Shown piece by piece: positions 35,401-49,208 of a DNA stretch of 64,000 bases. Source of the stretch: Cyprinodon diabolis. Lineage: Eukaryota; Chordata; Actinopteri; Cyprinodontiformes; Cyprinodontidae. Position numbers and translations under genes: made by a program. Every line of letters starts with the position of its first letter. The first letter of the stretch is position 1. Location of the stretch: NCBI GenBank assembly GCA_030533445.1, contig JARPUW010000305.1, positions 1-64,000 on the forward strand, in the 5' to 3' direction. The notes under the pieces were generated by a model, which was not told the origin of the DNA, ran no database searches, and saw nothing but the letters and a program-made list of their open reading frames with translations.

Positions 35401-38400
35401 TTATACACACTCATACATTCTGGCATATTGCTCATTGCCATTGGTGATTTCATCACTGCAATGGCTCTTAGAAGGCGGGCGGAGCCCGCCAATGGTAACA
35501 GGCGGGCGGAGCCCGCCAAAGGTGATTACATCACTGCAATGGCTCTTAGCAGGTGATTTCATCACTGCAATGGCTCTTAGAAGGCGGGCAGAGCCCGCCA
35601 TTGGTGATTTTTTTCTTCACTGAGATGGCTCCTAGCAGGCGGGCGAAGCCCGCCAACTGGGCTTTACCCACTGTGTTTCAATATGGACAACCCATATTAC
35701 CCTTGTGCATCATACTCTGTGCACGTCTATTTCCCAGATTTCAGCACAAGTGGCACACAGCTCTCTTTGCCCATGAACTTGCCCTCTTTCCTTCCCTCAG
35801 CAGCCCTCAAAGGCGTAAGCAGTTGGTCTGGGGAGCCCCGACGTCACTTGCCAGGGCCGTATTGGCCCGGTTCCCCAGACGGGCAGTAGGTGGCCCCCCT
35901 CAAAATTTCTTTAGAAATTTTCTAGTTATTATTATAATTCTCCCGTATACCCAAAACTTCGGCGCGTAACTAGTCCTGCACGGTTTGGCGGATCGGGCCC
36001 AAAGTTGGCACACGCGTCGGGACCAATGGGGTGATGTGTGCTTGTATAAAACTTTCTCATTAGTCCGAAGGTTTGCGAATTATTAGCGAAAACGTCGCAA
36101 AAAAATCCCATAGGAAATGAATAGGGAGAGGAAAAAAAAAGCATAAAAAACAGCACTTCACTGTGTCGGCATACATTCACCTAGAAAAACAGTTTGAAGC
36201 TCAGTTTGTAGATAAATCCTTCGTCTATTTAAAACTGAAGACGGTATGTTGATAACTGCTACGGTTTTTGTATAATCAGACCTCAAGCGCCACAAAGTTT
36301 TAGCAAAATCCAGCCTGCTAGAGTGGAGCAACTGAAAAGCTAGAGTGTGAGGCAGGCGTTTTTTAAACACAAAAAAACATTTTAAACTCGCCCTCACGGC
36401 CACATATTTATAGCTAGAGTCACCATTTTTGGTCAGTTTGTAGACTGAAATCTCTGGACCCACACAATATCTTCGGAATTACGGTAGGATTAATACTTTT
36501 CCTTAAAAACCCTCCAGACCGACCTAAAGTCGATGAAAATCAGAGCCGTTTTTCATTGGTTTTGGAGAAGAAGAGGGGAGAAAAACGAATCAGACTATGT
36601 GTTTTAAACTCGTCATAAATATTTTTCTGAATGACACACATACACCAAAGTTGGCATAGTTGGAGTCGAAGGATGACTGACGGTCACGGTGAAAAAATTT
36701 TTTGAATAACTCATACGGTTTTTGCTCAGCAGTCGTTTGTTCGGAGGACATTTTAAGCACCTGAAAGCTGAGTGACAGTGACCTGCTGCAGCTAGCTCAA
36801 TTAGAAGCTTAGGTGTGATGAAACGTTTTTTCTTTTTCTTTCTCTTCCCATTCAGTTTGTAGATGACCTACAGCCATGAAAGTTACTCCAATTGAAGACA
36901 AGATATAGCTGTCGCTTAGATAAAAAGAATTTTTCAGATACCTTTTACGGTTTTTACTCAGCAATCGTTTGTTCGGAGGGGTGATTTAGCAGCTAAAAGG
37001 TGAGTGAGAGTGAGGTCCTGCAGTTAAAAGAAAGGGAGGAGCAGGTGGGCCAACCATTTTGTTTGTGCTTCGTTTTGGGTTGTGAAAGACCTACAGACAT
37101 GAAGGTTACCCCAGTCTGAGACAAAGGATAGATGTTGCTTTCACTGAAAGAATTTTTCAGATATCTTTTACGGTTTTTGCTCAGCAGTCGTTTGTTCGGA
37201 GGGTAAGCACCTGGAAGCTAGCTGACAGTTAGCTTCTGCAGCAGCCTGCTAGAGTGCAGCTGCTGAAATCTTAGTGTGAGGCGGCCATTTTTTTCAGATC
37301 AAACATCTTATTCTCGCCCTCACGGCCACATATTTGGAGCTACAGTCACCATTTTTGGTCAGTTTGTAGACTGAAACCTCTGGACTCACACAATGTCTTC
37401 GGAATTACGGTTGGATTAATACTTTGCCTTAAAAACCCTCCAGACCAACCTAAAGTGGATGAGAGTTTCAGCCTTTCTCTATTCTTTTTGAGCTGAAGAT
37501 GGGAGAGAAACGAATCAGACTATGTGTTTTCAACTCGTCATAAATATTTTTCTGAATGACACACATACACCAAAGTTGGTATAGTTGGAGTCGAAGGATT
37601 GCTGATGCTCATGGTGAAAATGTTTTTTGAATAACTCATACGGTTTTTGATCAGTAGTCGTTTGTTCGGTGCCGTTCTTCCCATACAAAAAAGCCTAGGA
37701 AGAAGAAACCAATAGTGAGTGCAGCTGTTGTCTGTGTCAGTGAGAGGCTCGTTAAGCGTTGTCAAGGTTACCAAGCTTCAAACAGATTTTACCTCTGCTG
37801 TTTTAAACAGCACATATTAATCTAATGGAGGGTGAAAGGACTGATTTAACATTGGGAAATGGATACTATATGACTGCTGTCCATGACACTTCCCTTGCCA
37901 CTCAGCACTGATAGACTTTCAAAATAAGACTCCAGGGACCCTACAAAATAAAAGCCTCTATATTTTTTACATATATTTATTGCCCTATATGGCTCAACAT
38001 TATGACCCAAACTCAACCCCGTTTTAGAGAATAGACTCTAGGAGACTGTTTAAAACACACCCTATAGCAAATTTCAAAATAAAAGCCTCCCATTTCCGCT
38101 TCATCTACTGCCCTAATAACATGGAAAAAGAGTGATTTAACGATTGGAAAGTAATCAACTATCATTGACGGGTCTGAACATTTTCTATAAACACAACTCT
38201 GTTGGACTTTCAAAATAAGACTCCAGGGACCCTACAAAATAAAAGCCTCTAGATTATACTAATGCATTAATTGATGCAAATGGCTCAACATTATGACCCA
38301 AACTCTTCCAGGTTGTTTTTATTACACTCTAGTGACCTTTTCAAAACACACCCCAGAGCAAATTTCACAATAAAAGTCTCCCATTTACTCTGTAATACAG

Positions 38401-38552
38401 CAACTATTCACCTAATAACATGGAAAACCAGTGATTTAACATTTGGAAATGGATTCTATATCACTGCTGGGCGTGACCCATCTTTTGATGCACATTCATG
38501 ATAGACTTTCAAAATAAGACTACAAGGACTCTACAGAATAAAAGCCTCTTCC
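35401..38552. repeat. Unit 12, class A with one hairpin cleanly deleted, 3152 bp
   Basis: A class A unit related to units 6 and 18 (CATACTCTGTGC). One hairpin is missing to the base. Private changes include GAATAGGGAGAGG, TTTGGAGAAGAAG, GACGGTCACGG and ACGGTTGGATTAAT. Confidence 0.95.
35442..35654. repeat. GC-hairpin array of unit 12 (four hairpins, one excised)
   Basis: The third hairpin is absent: CTCTTAGCAGG runs straight into TGATTTCATC near 35551. Compared with the class A sequence exactly 20 bp are gone, covering almost the whole 17-bp hairpin plus ATTGG or an equivalent frame, with GG present at both ends. Confidence 0.95.
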
Positions 38553-41500
38553 TTATACACACTCATACATTCTGGCATATTGCTCATTGCCATTGGTGAT
38601 TTCATCACTGCAATGGCTCTTACAAGGCGAGCGGAGCCCGCCAATGGTAACAGGCGGGCGGAGCCCGCCAAAGGTGATTACATCACTGCAATGGCTCTTA
38701 GCAGGCGGGCGGAGCCCGCCATTGGTGATTTCATCACTGCAATGGCTCTTAGAAGGCGGGCAGAGCCCGCCATTGGTGATTTTTTTCTTCACTGAGATGG
38801 CTCCCAGCAGGCGGGCAAAGCCCGCCAACTGGGCTTTACCCACTGTGTTTCAATATGGACAACCCATATTACCCTTGTGCATCATACGCTGTGCACGTCT
38901 ATTTCCCAGATTTCAGCACAAGTGGCACACAGCTCTCTTTGCCCATGAACTTGCCCTCTTTCCTTCCCTCAGCAGCCCTCAAAGGCGTAAGCAGTTGGTC
39001 TGGGGAGCCCCGACGTCACTTGCCAGGGCCGTATTGGCCCGGTTCCCCAGACGGGCAGTAGGTGGCCCCCCTCAAAATTTCTTTAGAAATTTTCTAGTTA
39101 TTATTATAATTCTCCCGTATACCCAAAACTTCGGCGCGTAACTAGTCCCGCACGGTTTGGCGGATCGGGCCCAAAGTTGGCACACGCGTCGGGACCAATG
39201 GGGTGATGTGTGCTTGTATAAAACTTTCTCATTAGTCCGAAGGTTTGCGAATTATTAGCGAAAACGTCGCAAAAAAATCCCATAGGAAATGAATGGGGAG
39301 AGGAAAAAAAAAGCATAAAAAACAGCACTTCACTGTGTCGGCATACATTCACCTAGAAAAACAGTTTGAAGCTCAGTTTGTAGATAAATCCTTCGTCTAT
39401 TTAAAACTGAAGACGGTATGTTGATAACTGCTACGGTTTTTGTATAATCAGACCTCAAGCGCCACAAAGTTTTAGCAAAATCCAGCCTGCTAGAGTGGAG
39501 CAACTGAAAAGCTAGAGTGTGAGGCAGGCGTTTTTTAAACACAAAAAAACATTTTAAACTCGCCCTCACGGCCACATATTTATAGCTAGAGTCACCATTT
39601 TTGGTCAGTTTGTAGACTGAAATCTCTGGACCCACACAATATCTTCGGAATTACGGTAGGATTAATACTTTTCCTTAAAAACCCTCCAGACCGACCTAAA
39701 GTCGATGAAAATCAGAGCCGTTTTTCATTGGTTTTGGAGCAGAAGAGGGGAGAAAAACGAATCCGACTATGTGTTTTAAACTCGTCATAAATATTTTTCT
39801 GAATGACACACATACACCAAAGTTGGCATAGTTGGAGTCGAAGGATGACTGACGCTCACGGTGAAAAAATTTTTTGAATAACTCATACGGTTTTTGCTCA
39901 GCAGTCGTTTGTTCGGAGGACATTTTAAGCACCTGAAAGCTGAGTGACAGTGACCTGCTGCAGCTAGCTCAATTAGAAGCTTAGGTGTGATGAAACGTTT
40001 TTTCTTTTTCTTTCTCTTCCCATTCAGTTTGTAGATGACCTACAGCCATGAAAGTTACTCCAATTGAAGACAAGATATAGCTGTCGCTTAGATAAAAAGA
40101 ATTTTTCAGATACCTTTTACGGTTTTTACTCAGCAGTCGTTTGTTCGGAGGGGTGCTTTAGCAGCTAAAAGGTGAGTGAGAGTGAGGTCCTGCAGTTCAA
40201 ACAAAGGGAGGAGCAGGTGGGCCAACCATTTTGTTTGTGCTTCGTTTTGGGTTGTGAAAGACCTACAGACATGAAGGTTACCCCAGTCTGAGACAAAGGA
40301 TAGATGTTGCTTTCACTGAAAGAATTTTTCAGATATCTTTTACGGTTTTTGCTCAGCAGTCGTTTGTTCGGAGGGTAAGCACCTGGAAGCTAGCTGACAG
40401 TTAGCTTCTGCAGCAGCCTGCTAGAGTGCAGCTGCTGAAATCTTAGTGTGAGGCGGCCATTTTTTAAGATCAAACATCTTATTCTCGCCCTCACGGCCAC
40501 ATATTTGGAGCTACAGTCACCATTTTTGGTCAGTTTGTAGACTGAAACCTCTGGACTCACACAATGTCTTCGGAATTACGGTAGGATTAATACTTTGCCT
40601 TAAAAACCCTCCAGACCAACCTAAAGTGGATGAGAGTTTCAGCCTTTCTCCATTCTTTTTGAGCTGAAGATGGGAGAAAAACGAATCAGACTATGTGTTT
40701 TCAACTCGTCATAAATATTTTTCTGAATGACACACATACACCAAAGTTGGTATAGTTGGAGTCGAAGGATTGCTGATGCTCATGGTGAAAATGTTTTTTG
40801 AATAACTCATACGGTTTTTGATCAGTAGTCGTTTGTTCGGTGCCGTTCTTCCCATACAAAAAAGCCTGGGAAGAAGAAACCAATAGTGAGTGCAGCTGTT
40901 GTCTGTGTCAGTGAGAGGCTCGTTAAGCGTTGTCAAGGTTACCAAGCTTCAAACAGATTTTACCTCTGCTGTTTTAAACAGCACATATTAATCTAATGGA
41001 GGGTGAAAGGACTGATTTAACATTGGGAAATGGATACTATATGACTGCTGTACATGACACTTCCCTTGCCACTCAGCACTGATAGACTTTCAAAATAAGA
41101 CTCCAGGGACCCTACAAAATAAAAGCCTCTATATTTTTTACATATATTTATTGCTCTATATGGCTCAACATTATGACCCAAACTCAACCCCGTTTTAGAG
41201 AATAGACTCTAGGAGACTGTTTAAAACACACCCTATAGCAAATTTCAAAATAAAAGCCTCCCATTTCCGCTTCATCTACTGCCCTAATAACATGGAAAAA
41301 GAGTGATTTAACGATTGGAAAGTAATCAACTATCATTGACGGGTCTGAACATTTTCTATAAACACAACTCTGTTGGACTTTCAAAATAAGACTCCAGGGA
41401 CCCTACAAAATAAAAGCCTCTAGATTATAGTAATGCATTAATTGATGCAAATGGCTCAACATTATGACCCAAACTCTTCCAGGTTGTTTTTATTAGACTC

Positions 41501-41723
41501 TAGTGACCTTTTCAAAACACACCCCAGAGCAAATTTCACAATAAAAGTCTCCCATTTACTCTGTAATACAGCAACTATTCACCTAATAACATGGAAAACC
41601 AGTGATTTAACATTTGGAAATGGATTCTATATCACTGCTGGGCGTGACCCATCTTTTGATGCACATTCATGATAGACTTTCAAAATAAGACTACAAGGAC
41701 TCTACAGAATAAAAGCCTCTTCC
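38553..41723. repeat. Unit 13, class A, 3171 bp
   Basis: Class A hairpins with private changes, no 66-bp module. From 39330 it matches unit 11 at offset 6323 and unit 17 at offset 12001. Confidence 0.95.
38594..38826. repeat. GC-hairpin array of unit 13 (first stem damaged)
   Basis: Five hairpins. The first reads GGCGAGCGGAGCCCGCC, one mismatched stem pair, and follows CTCTTACAA instead of CTCTTAGAA. The fifth has loop AAA after CTCCCAGCAG. Confidence 0.95.
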
Positions 41724-41764
41724 TTATACACACTCATACATTCTGGCATATTGCTCATTGCCAT

Positions 41765-41997
41765 TGGTGATTTCATCACTGCAATGGCTCTTAGAAGGCG
41801 GGCGGAGCCCGCCAATGGTAACAGGCGGGCGGAGCCCGCCAAAGGTGATTACATCACTGCAATGGCTCTTAGCAGGCGGGCGGAGCCCGCCATTGGTGAT
41901 TTCATCACTGCAATGGCTCTTAGAAGGCGGGCAGAGCCCGCCATTGGTGATTTTTTTCTTCACTGAGATGGCTCCTAGCAGGCGGGCGAAGCCCGCC
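41765..41997. repeat. GC-hairpin array of unit 14 (five hairpins)
   Basis: Canonical class A array with all stems perfect. Confidence 0.95.
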
Positions 41998-42270
41998 AAC
42001 TGGGCTTTACCCACTGTGTTTCAATATGGACAACCCATATTACCCTTGTGCATCATACTCTGTGCACGTCTATTTCCCAGATTTCAGCACAAGTGGCACA
42101 CAGCTCTCTTTGCCCATGAACTTGCCCTCTTTCCTTCCCTCAGCAGCCCTCAAAGGCGTAAGCAGTTGGTCTGGGGAGCCCCGACGTCACTTGCCAGGGC
42201 CGTATTGGCCCGGTTCCCCAGACGGGCAGTAGGTGGCCCCCCTCAAAATTTCTTTAGAAATTTTCTAGTT

Positions 42271-42336
42271 GGGGGGCCACATGCCGAAGGCATGGCCCAC
42301 CTACTACTATTGCACATATTTATTCCGCGTATTATT
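42271..42336. repeat. 66-bp hairpin module, one copy (unit 14)
   Basis: One module directly after CTAGTT. Unit 18 is colinear with the preceding part of this unit at offset 12001 and has no module at this place. Confidence 0.95.
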
Positions 42337-44960
42337 ATTATTATAATTCTCCCGTATACCCAAAATTTCGGCGCGTAACTAGTCCCGCACGGTTTGGCGG
42401 ATCGGGCCCAAAGTTGGCACACGCGTCGGGACCAATGGGGTGATGTGTGCTTGTATAAAACTTTCTCATTAGTCCGAAGGTTTGCGAATTATTAGCGAAA
42501 ACGTCGCAAAAAAATCCCATAGGAAATGAATGGGGAGAGGAAAAAAAAAGCATAAAAAACAGCACTTCACTGTGTCGCCATACATTCACCTAGAAAAACA
42601 GTTTGAAGCTCAGTTTGTAGATAAATCCTTCGTCTATTTAAAACTGAAGACGGTATGTTGATAACTGCTACGGTTTTTGTATAATCAGACCTCAAGCGCC
42701 ACAAAGTTTTAGCAAAATCCAGCCTGCTAGAGTGGAGCAACTGAAAAGCTAGAGTGTGAGGCAGGCGTTTTTTAAACACAAAAAAACATTTTAAACTCGC
42801 CCTCACGGCCACAGATTTATAGCTAGAGTCACCATTTTTGGTCAGTTTGTACACTGAAATCTCTGGACCCACACAATATCTTCGGAATTACGGTAGGATT
42901 AATACTTTTCCTTAAAAACCCTCCAGACCGACCTAAAGTCGATGAAAATCAGAGCCGTTTTTCATTGGTTTTGGAGCAGAAGAGGGGAGAAAAACGAATC
43001 CGACTATGTGTTTTAAACTCGTCATAAATATTTTTCTGAATGACACACATACACCAAAGTTGGCATAGTTGGAGTCGAAGGATGACTGACGCTCACGGTG
43101 AAAAAATTTTTTGAATAACTCATACGGTTTTTGCTCAGCAGTCGTTTGTTCGGAGGACATTTTAAGCACCTGAAAGCTGAGTGACAGTGACCTGCTGCAG
43201 CTAGCTCAATTAGAAGCTTAGGTGTGATGAAACGTTTTTTCTTTTTCTTTCTCTTCCCATTCAGTTTGTAGATGACCTACAGCCATGAAAGTTACTCCAA
43301 TTGAAGACAAGATATAGCTGTCGCTTAGATAAAAAGAATTTTTCAGATACCTTTTACGGTTTTTACTCAGCAGTCGTTTGTTCGGAGGGGTGCTTTAGCA
43401 GCTAAAAGGTGAGTGAGAGTGAGGTCCTGCAGTTCAAACAAAGGGAGGAGCAGGTGGGCCAACCATTTTGTTTGTGCTTCGTTTTGGGTTGTGAAAGACC
43501 TACAGACATGAAGGTTACCCCAGTCTGAGACAAAGGATAGATGTTGCTTTCACTGAAAGAATTTTTCAGATATCTTTTACGGTTTTTGCTCAGCAGTCGT
43601 TTGTTCGGAGGGTAAGCACCTGGAAGCTAGCTGACAGTTAGCTTCTGCAGCAGCCTGCTAGAGTGCAGCTGCTGAAATCTTAGTGTGAGGCGGCCATTTT
43701 TTTAAGATCAAACATCTTATTCTCGCCCTCACGGCCACATATTTGGAGCTACAGTCACCATTTTTGGTCAGTTTGTAGACTGAAACCTCTGGACTCACAC
43801 AATGTCTTCGGAATTACGGTAGGATTAATACTTTTCCTTAAAAACCCTCCAGACCAACCTAAAGTCGATGAGAGTTTCAGCCTTTCTCTATTCTTTTTGA
43901 GCTGAAGATGGGAGAGAAACGAATCAGACTATGTGTTTTCAAGTCGTCATAAATATTGTTCTGAATGACACACATACACCAAAGTTGGTATAGTTGGAGT
44001 CGAAGGATTGCTGATGCTCATGGTGAAAATGTTTTTTGAATAACTCATACGGTTTTTGATCAGTAGTCGTTTGTTCGGTGCCGTTCTTCCCATACAAAAA
44101 AGCCTGGGAAGAAGAAACCAATAGTGAGTGCAGCTGTTGTCTGTGTCAGTGAGAGGCTCGTTAAGCGTTGTCAAGGTTACCAAGCTTCAAACAGATTTTA
44201 CCTCTGCTGTTTTAAACAGCACATATTAATCTAATGGAGGGTGAAAGGACTGATTTAACATTGGGAAATGGATACTATATGACTGCTGTCCATGACACTT
44301 CCCTTGCCACTCAGCACTGATAGACTTTCAAAATAAGACTCCAGGGACCCTACAAAATAAAAGCCTCTATATTTTTTACATATATTTATTGCCCTATATG
44401 GCTCAACATTATGACCCAAACTCAACCCCGTTTTAGAGAATAGACTCTAGGAGACTGTTTAAAACACACCCTATAGCAAATTTCAAAATAAAAGCCTCCC
44501 ATTTCCGCTTCATCTACTGCCCTAATAACATGGAAAAAGAGTGATTTAACGATTGGAAAGTAATCAACTATCATTGACGGGTCTGAACATTTTCTATAAA
44601 CACAACTCTGTTGGACTTTCAAAATAAGACTCCAGCGACCCTACAAAATAAAAGCCTCTAGATTATACTAATGCATTAATTGATGCAAATGGCTCAACAT
44701 TATGACCCAAACTCTTCCAGGTTGTTTTTATTAGACTCTAGTGACCTTTTCAAAACACACCCAGAGCAAATTTCACAATAAAAGTCTCCCATTTACTCTG
44801 TAATACAGCAACTATTCACCTAATAACATGGAAAACCAGTGATTTAACATTTGGAAATTGATTCTATATAACTGCTGGGCATGACCCATCTTTAGATGCA
44901 CTTCCATGATAGAGTTTCAAAATAAGACTCCAGGGACTCTACAGAATAAAAGCCTCTTCC

Positions 44961-47900
44961 TTATACACACTCATACATTCTGGCATATTGCTCATTGCCA
45001 TTTGTAATTTCATCACTGCAATGGCTCTTAGAAGGCGGGCAGAGCCCGCCATTGGTGATTTCATCACTGCAATGGCTCTTAGAAGGCGGGCGGAGCCCGC
45101 CATTGGTGATTTCATCACTGCAATGGCTCTTAGCAGGCGGGCAGAGCCCGCCATTGGTGATTTTTTTCATCGCTGCAAGGGCTCCTAGCAGGCGGGCGGA
45201 GCCCACCAACTGAGCTTTACCCACTGCGGTTCAATATGGACAACCCATATTACCCTTTTGCATCATACGCTGTGCACGTCTATTTCCCAGATTTCAGCAC
45301 AAGTGGCACACAGCTCTCTTTGCCCATGACCTAGCCCTCTTTCCTTCCCTCAGCAGCCCTCAAAGGCGTAAGCAGTTGGTCTGGGGAGCCCCGACATCAC
45401 TTGCCAGGGCCGTATTGGCCCTGTTCCCCAGACGGGCAGTAGGTGGCCCCCCTCAAAATTTCTTTAGAAATTTTCTAGTTATTATAATTCTCCCGTATAC
45501 CCAAAACTTCGGCGCATAACTAGTCCCGCACGGTTTGGCGGATCGGGCCCAAAGTTGGCACACGCGTCGGGACCAATGGGGTGATGTGTGCTTGTATAAA
45601 ACTTTCTCATTAGTCCGAAGGTTTGCGAATTATTAGCGAAAACGTCGCAAAAAAATCCCATAGGAAATGAATGGGGAGAGGAAAAAAAAAGCATAAAAAA
45701 CAGCACTTCACTGTGTCGGCATACATTCACCTAGAAAAACAGTTTGAAGCTCAGTTTGTAGATAAATCCTTCGTCTATTTAAAACTGAAGACGGTATGTT
45801 GATAACTGCTACGGTTTTTGTATAATCAGACCTCAAGCGCCACAAAGTTTTAGCAAAATCCAGCCTGCTAGAGTGGAGCAACTGAAAAGCTAGAGTGTGA
45901 GGCAGGCGTTTTTTAAACACAAAAAAACATTTTAAACTCGCCCTCACGGCCACATATTTATAGCTAGAGTCACCATTTTTGGTCAGTTTGTAGACTGAAA
46001 TCTCTGGACCCACACAATATCTTCGGAATTACGGTAGGATTAATACTTTTCCTTAAAAACCCTCCAGACCGACCTAAAGTCGATGAAAATCAGAGCCGTT
46101 TTTCATTGGTTTTGGAGCAGAAGAGGGGAGAAAAACGAATCAGACTATGTGTTTTAAACTCGTCATAAATATTTTTCTGAATGACACACATACACCAAAG
46201 TTGGCATAGTTGGAGTCGAAGCATGACTGACGCTCACGGTGAAAAAATTTTTTGAATAACTCATACGGTTTTTGCTCAGCAGTCGTTTGTTCGGAGGACA
46301 TTTTAAGCACCTGAAAGCTGAGTGACAGTGACCTGCTGCAGCTAGCTCAATTAGAAGCTTAGGTGTGATGAAACGTTTTTTCTTTTTCTTTCTCTTCCCG
46401 TTCAGTTTGTAGATGACCTACAGCCATGAAAGTTACTCCAATTGAAGACAAGATATAGCTGTCGCTTAGATAAAAAGAATTTTTCAGATACCTTTTACGG
46501 TTTTTACTCAGCAGTCGTTTGTTCGGAGGGGTGCTTTAGCAGCTAAAAGGTGAGTGAGAGTGAGGTCCTGCAGTTCAAACAAAGGGAGGAGCAGGTGGGC
46601 CAACCATTTTGTTTGTGCTTCGTTTTGGGTTGTGAAAGACCTACAGACATGAAGGTTACCCCAGTCTGAGACAAAGGATAGATGTTGCTTTCACTGAAAG
46701 AATTTTTCAGATATCTTTTACGGTTTTTGCTCAGCAGTCGTTTGTTCGGAGGGTAAGCACCTGGAAGCTAGCTGACAGTTAGCTTCTGCAGCAGCCTGCT
46801 AGAGTGCAGCTGCTGAAATTTAGTGTGAGGCGGCCATTTTTTTAAGATCAAACATCTTATTCTCGCCCTCACGGCCACATATTTGGAGCTACAGTCACCA
46901 TTTTTGGTCAGTTTGTAGACTGAAACCTCTGGACTCACACAATGTCTTCGGAATTACGGTAGGATTAATACTTTTCCTTAAAAACCCTCCAGACCAACCT
47001 AAAGTCGATGAGTTTCAGCCTTTCTCCATTCTTTTTGAGCTGAAGATGGGAGAGAAACGAATCAGACTATGTGTTTTCAAGTCGTCATAAATATTGTTCT
47101 GAATGACACACATACACCAAAGTTGGTATAGTTGGAGTCGAAGGATTGCTGATGCTCATGGTGAAAATGTTTTTTGAATAACTCATACGGTTTTTGATCA
47201 GTAGTCGTTTGTTCGGTGCCGTTCTTCCTATACAAAAAAGCCTGGGAAGAAGAAACGAATAGTGAGTGCAGCTGTTGTCTGTGTCAGTGAGAGGCTCATT
47301 AAGCGTTGTCAAGGTTACCAAGCTTCAAACAGATTTTACCTCTGCTGTTTTAAACAGCACATATTAATCTAATGGAGGGTGAAAGGACTGATTTAACATT
47401 GGGAAATGGATACTATATGACTGCTGTCCATGACACTTCCCTTGCCACTCAGCACTGATAGACTTTCAAAATAAGACTCCAGGGACCCTACAAAATAAAA
47501 GCCTCTATATTTTTTACATATATTTATTGCCCTATATGGCTCAACATTATGACCCAAACTCAACCCCGTTTTAGAGAATAGACTCTAGGAGACTGTTTAA
47601 AACACACCCTATAGCAAATTTCAAAATAAAAGCCTCCCATTTCCGCTTCATCTACTGCCCTAATAACATGGAAAAAGAGTGATTTAACGATTGGAAAGTA
47701 ATCAACTATCATTGACGGGTCTGAACATTTTCTATAAACACAACTCTGTTGGACTTTCAAAATAAGACTCCAGCGACCCTACAAAATAAAAGCCTCTAGA
47801 TTATACTAATGCATTAATTGATGCAAATGGCTCAACATTATGACCCAAACTCTTCCAGGTTGTTTTTATTAGACTCTAGTGACCTTTTCAAAACACACCC

Positions 47901-48098
47901 AGAGCAAATTTCACAATAAAAGTCTCCCATTTACTCTGTAATACAGCAACTATTCACCTAATAACATGGAAAACCAGTGATTTAACATTTGGAAATTGAT
48001 TCTATATAACTGCTGGGCATGACCCATCTTTAGATGCACTTCCATGATAGACTTTCAAAATAAGACTCCAGGGACTCTACAGAATAAAAGCCTCTTCC
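44961..48098. repeat. Unit 15, class B, 3138 bp
   Basis: Class B without a 66-bp module. It is followed by another class B unit colinear with it over the 5' part at offset 3138, a recent neighbour duplication. It has GATGAGTTTCAGCC but not the TTTTCGTTGCC change of units 8, 10 and 19, plus private TTCTTCCTATAC and GGCTCATTAAGC. Confidence 0.95.
45002..45207. repeat. GC-hairpin array of unit 15 (class B, four hairpins)
   Basis: Four hairpins with loops AGA, GGA, AGA and GGA. The first loop differs from other class B units (GGA). The last right arm is GCCCACC. Confidence 0.95.
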
Positions 48099-48139
48099 TT
48101 ATACACACTCATACATTCTGGCATATTGCTCATTGCCAT

Positions 48140-48345
48140 TTGTAATTTCATCACTGCAATGGCTCTTAGAAGGCGGGCGGAGCCCGCCATTGGTGATTTC
48201 ATCACTGCAATGGCTCTTAGAAGGCGGGCGGAGCCCGCCATTGGTGATTTCATCACTGCAATGGCTCTTAGCAGGCGGGCAGAGCCCGCCATTGGTGATT
48301 TTTTTCATCGCTGCAAGGGCTCCTAGCAGGCGGGCGGAGCCCCCC
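48140..48345. repeat. GC-hairpin array of unit 16 (class B, four hairpins)
   Basis: Four hairpins. The last right arm reads GCCCCCC, a change at the same base where other class B units have GCCCACC and class A has GCCCGCC, so this position has changed at least twice. Confidence 0.95.
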
Positions 48346-49157
48346 AACTGAGCTTTACCCACTGCGGTTCAATATGGACAACCCATATTACCCTTTTGCA
48401 TCATACGCTGTGCACGTCTATTTCCCAGATTTCAGCACAAGTGGCACACAGCTCTCTTTGCCCATGACCTAGCCCTCTTTCCTTCCCTCAGCAGCCCTCA
48501 AAGGCGTAAGCAGTTGGTCTGGTGAGCCCCGACATCACTTGCCAGGGCCGTATTGGCCCTGTTCCCCAGACGGGCAGTAGGTGGCCCCCCTCAAAATTTC
48601 TTTAGAAATTTTCTAGTTATTATAATTCTCCCGTATACCCAAAACTTCGGCGCGTAACTAGTCCCGCACGGTTTGGCGGATCGGGCCCAAAGTTGGCACA
48701 CGCGTCGGGACCAATGGGGTGATGTGTGCTTGTATAAAACTTTCTCATTAGTCCGAAGGTTTGCGAATTATTAGCGAAAACGTCGCAAAAAAATCCCATA
48801 GGAAATGAATGGGGAGAGGAAAAAAAAAGCATAAAAAACAGCACTTCACTGTGTCGGCATACATTCACCTAGAAAAACAGTTTGAAGCTCAGTTTGTAGA
48901 TAAATCCTTCGTCTATTTAAAACTGAAGACGGTATGTTGATAACTGCTACGGTTTTTGTATAATCAGACCTCAAGCGCCACAAAGTTTTAGCAAAATCCA
49001 GCCTGCTAGAGTGGAGCAACTGAAAAGCTAGAGTGTGAGGCAGGCGTTTTTTAAACACAAAAAAACATTTTAAACTCGCCCTCACGGCCACATATTTATA
49101 GCTAGAGTCACCATTTTTGGTCAGTTTGTAGACTGAAATCTCTGGACCCACACAATA

Positions 49158-49208
49158 TCTTCGGAATTACGGTAGGATTAATACTTTTCCTTAAAAACCC
49201 TCCAGACC
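49158..49208. other. Deletion junction in unit 16
   Basis: Fifty-one bases identical between the two internal duplicates (copy 1 at about 1209-1259 and copy 2 at about 2134-2184 of unit 1). The unit passes from one to the other here, removing four 230-bp monomers. It is consistent with homologous exchange, not with end joining. Confidence 0.9.

Larger units (their letters stand above)
41724..44960. repeat. Unit 14, class A, 3237 bp
   Basis: Class A with one 66-bp module and the CATACTCTGTGC variant. It carries CAAAATTTCGGCG, GTCGCCATACATT, GCCACAGATTTATAG and GTTTGTACACTG. The last few hundred bases switch to the class B-type end (GAAATTGATTCTATATAAC, GATGCACTTCCATG) that leads into unit 15. 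Confidence 0.95.
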
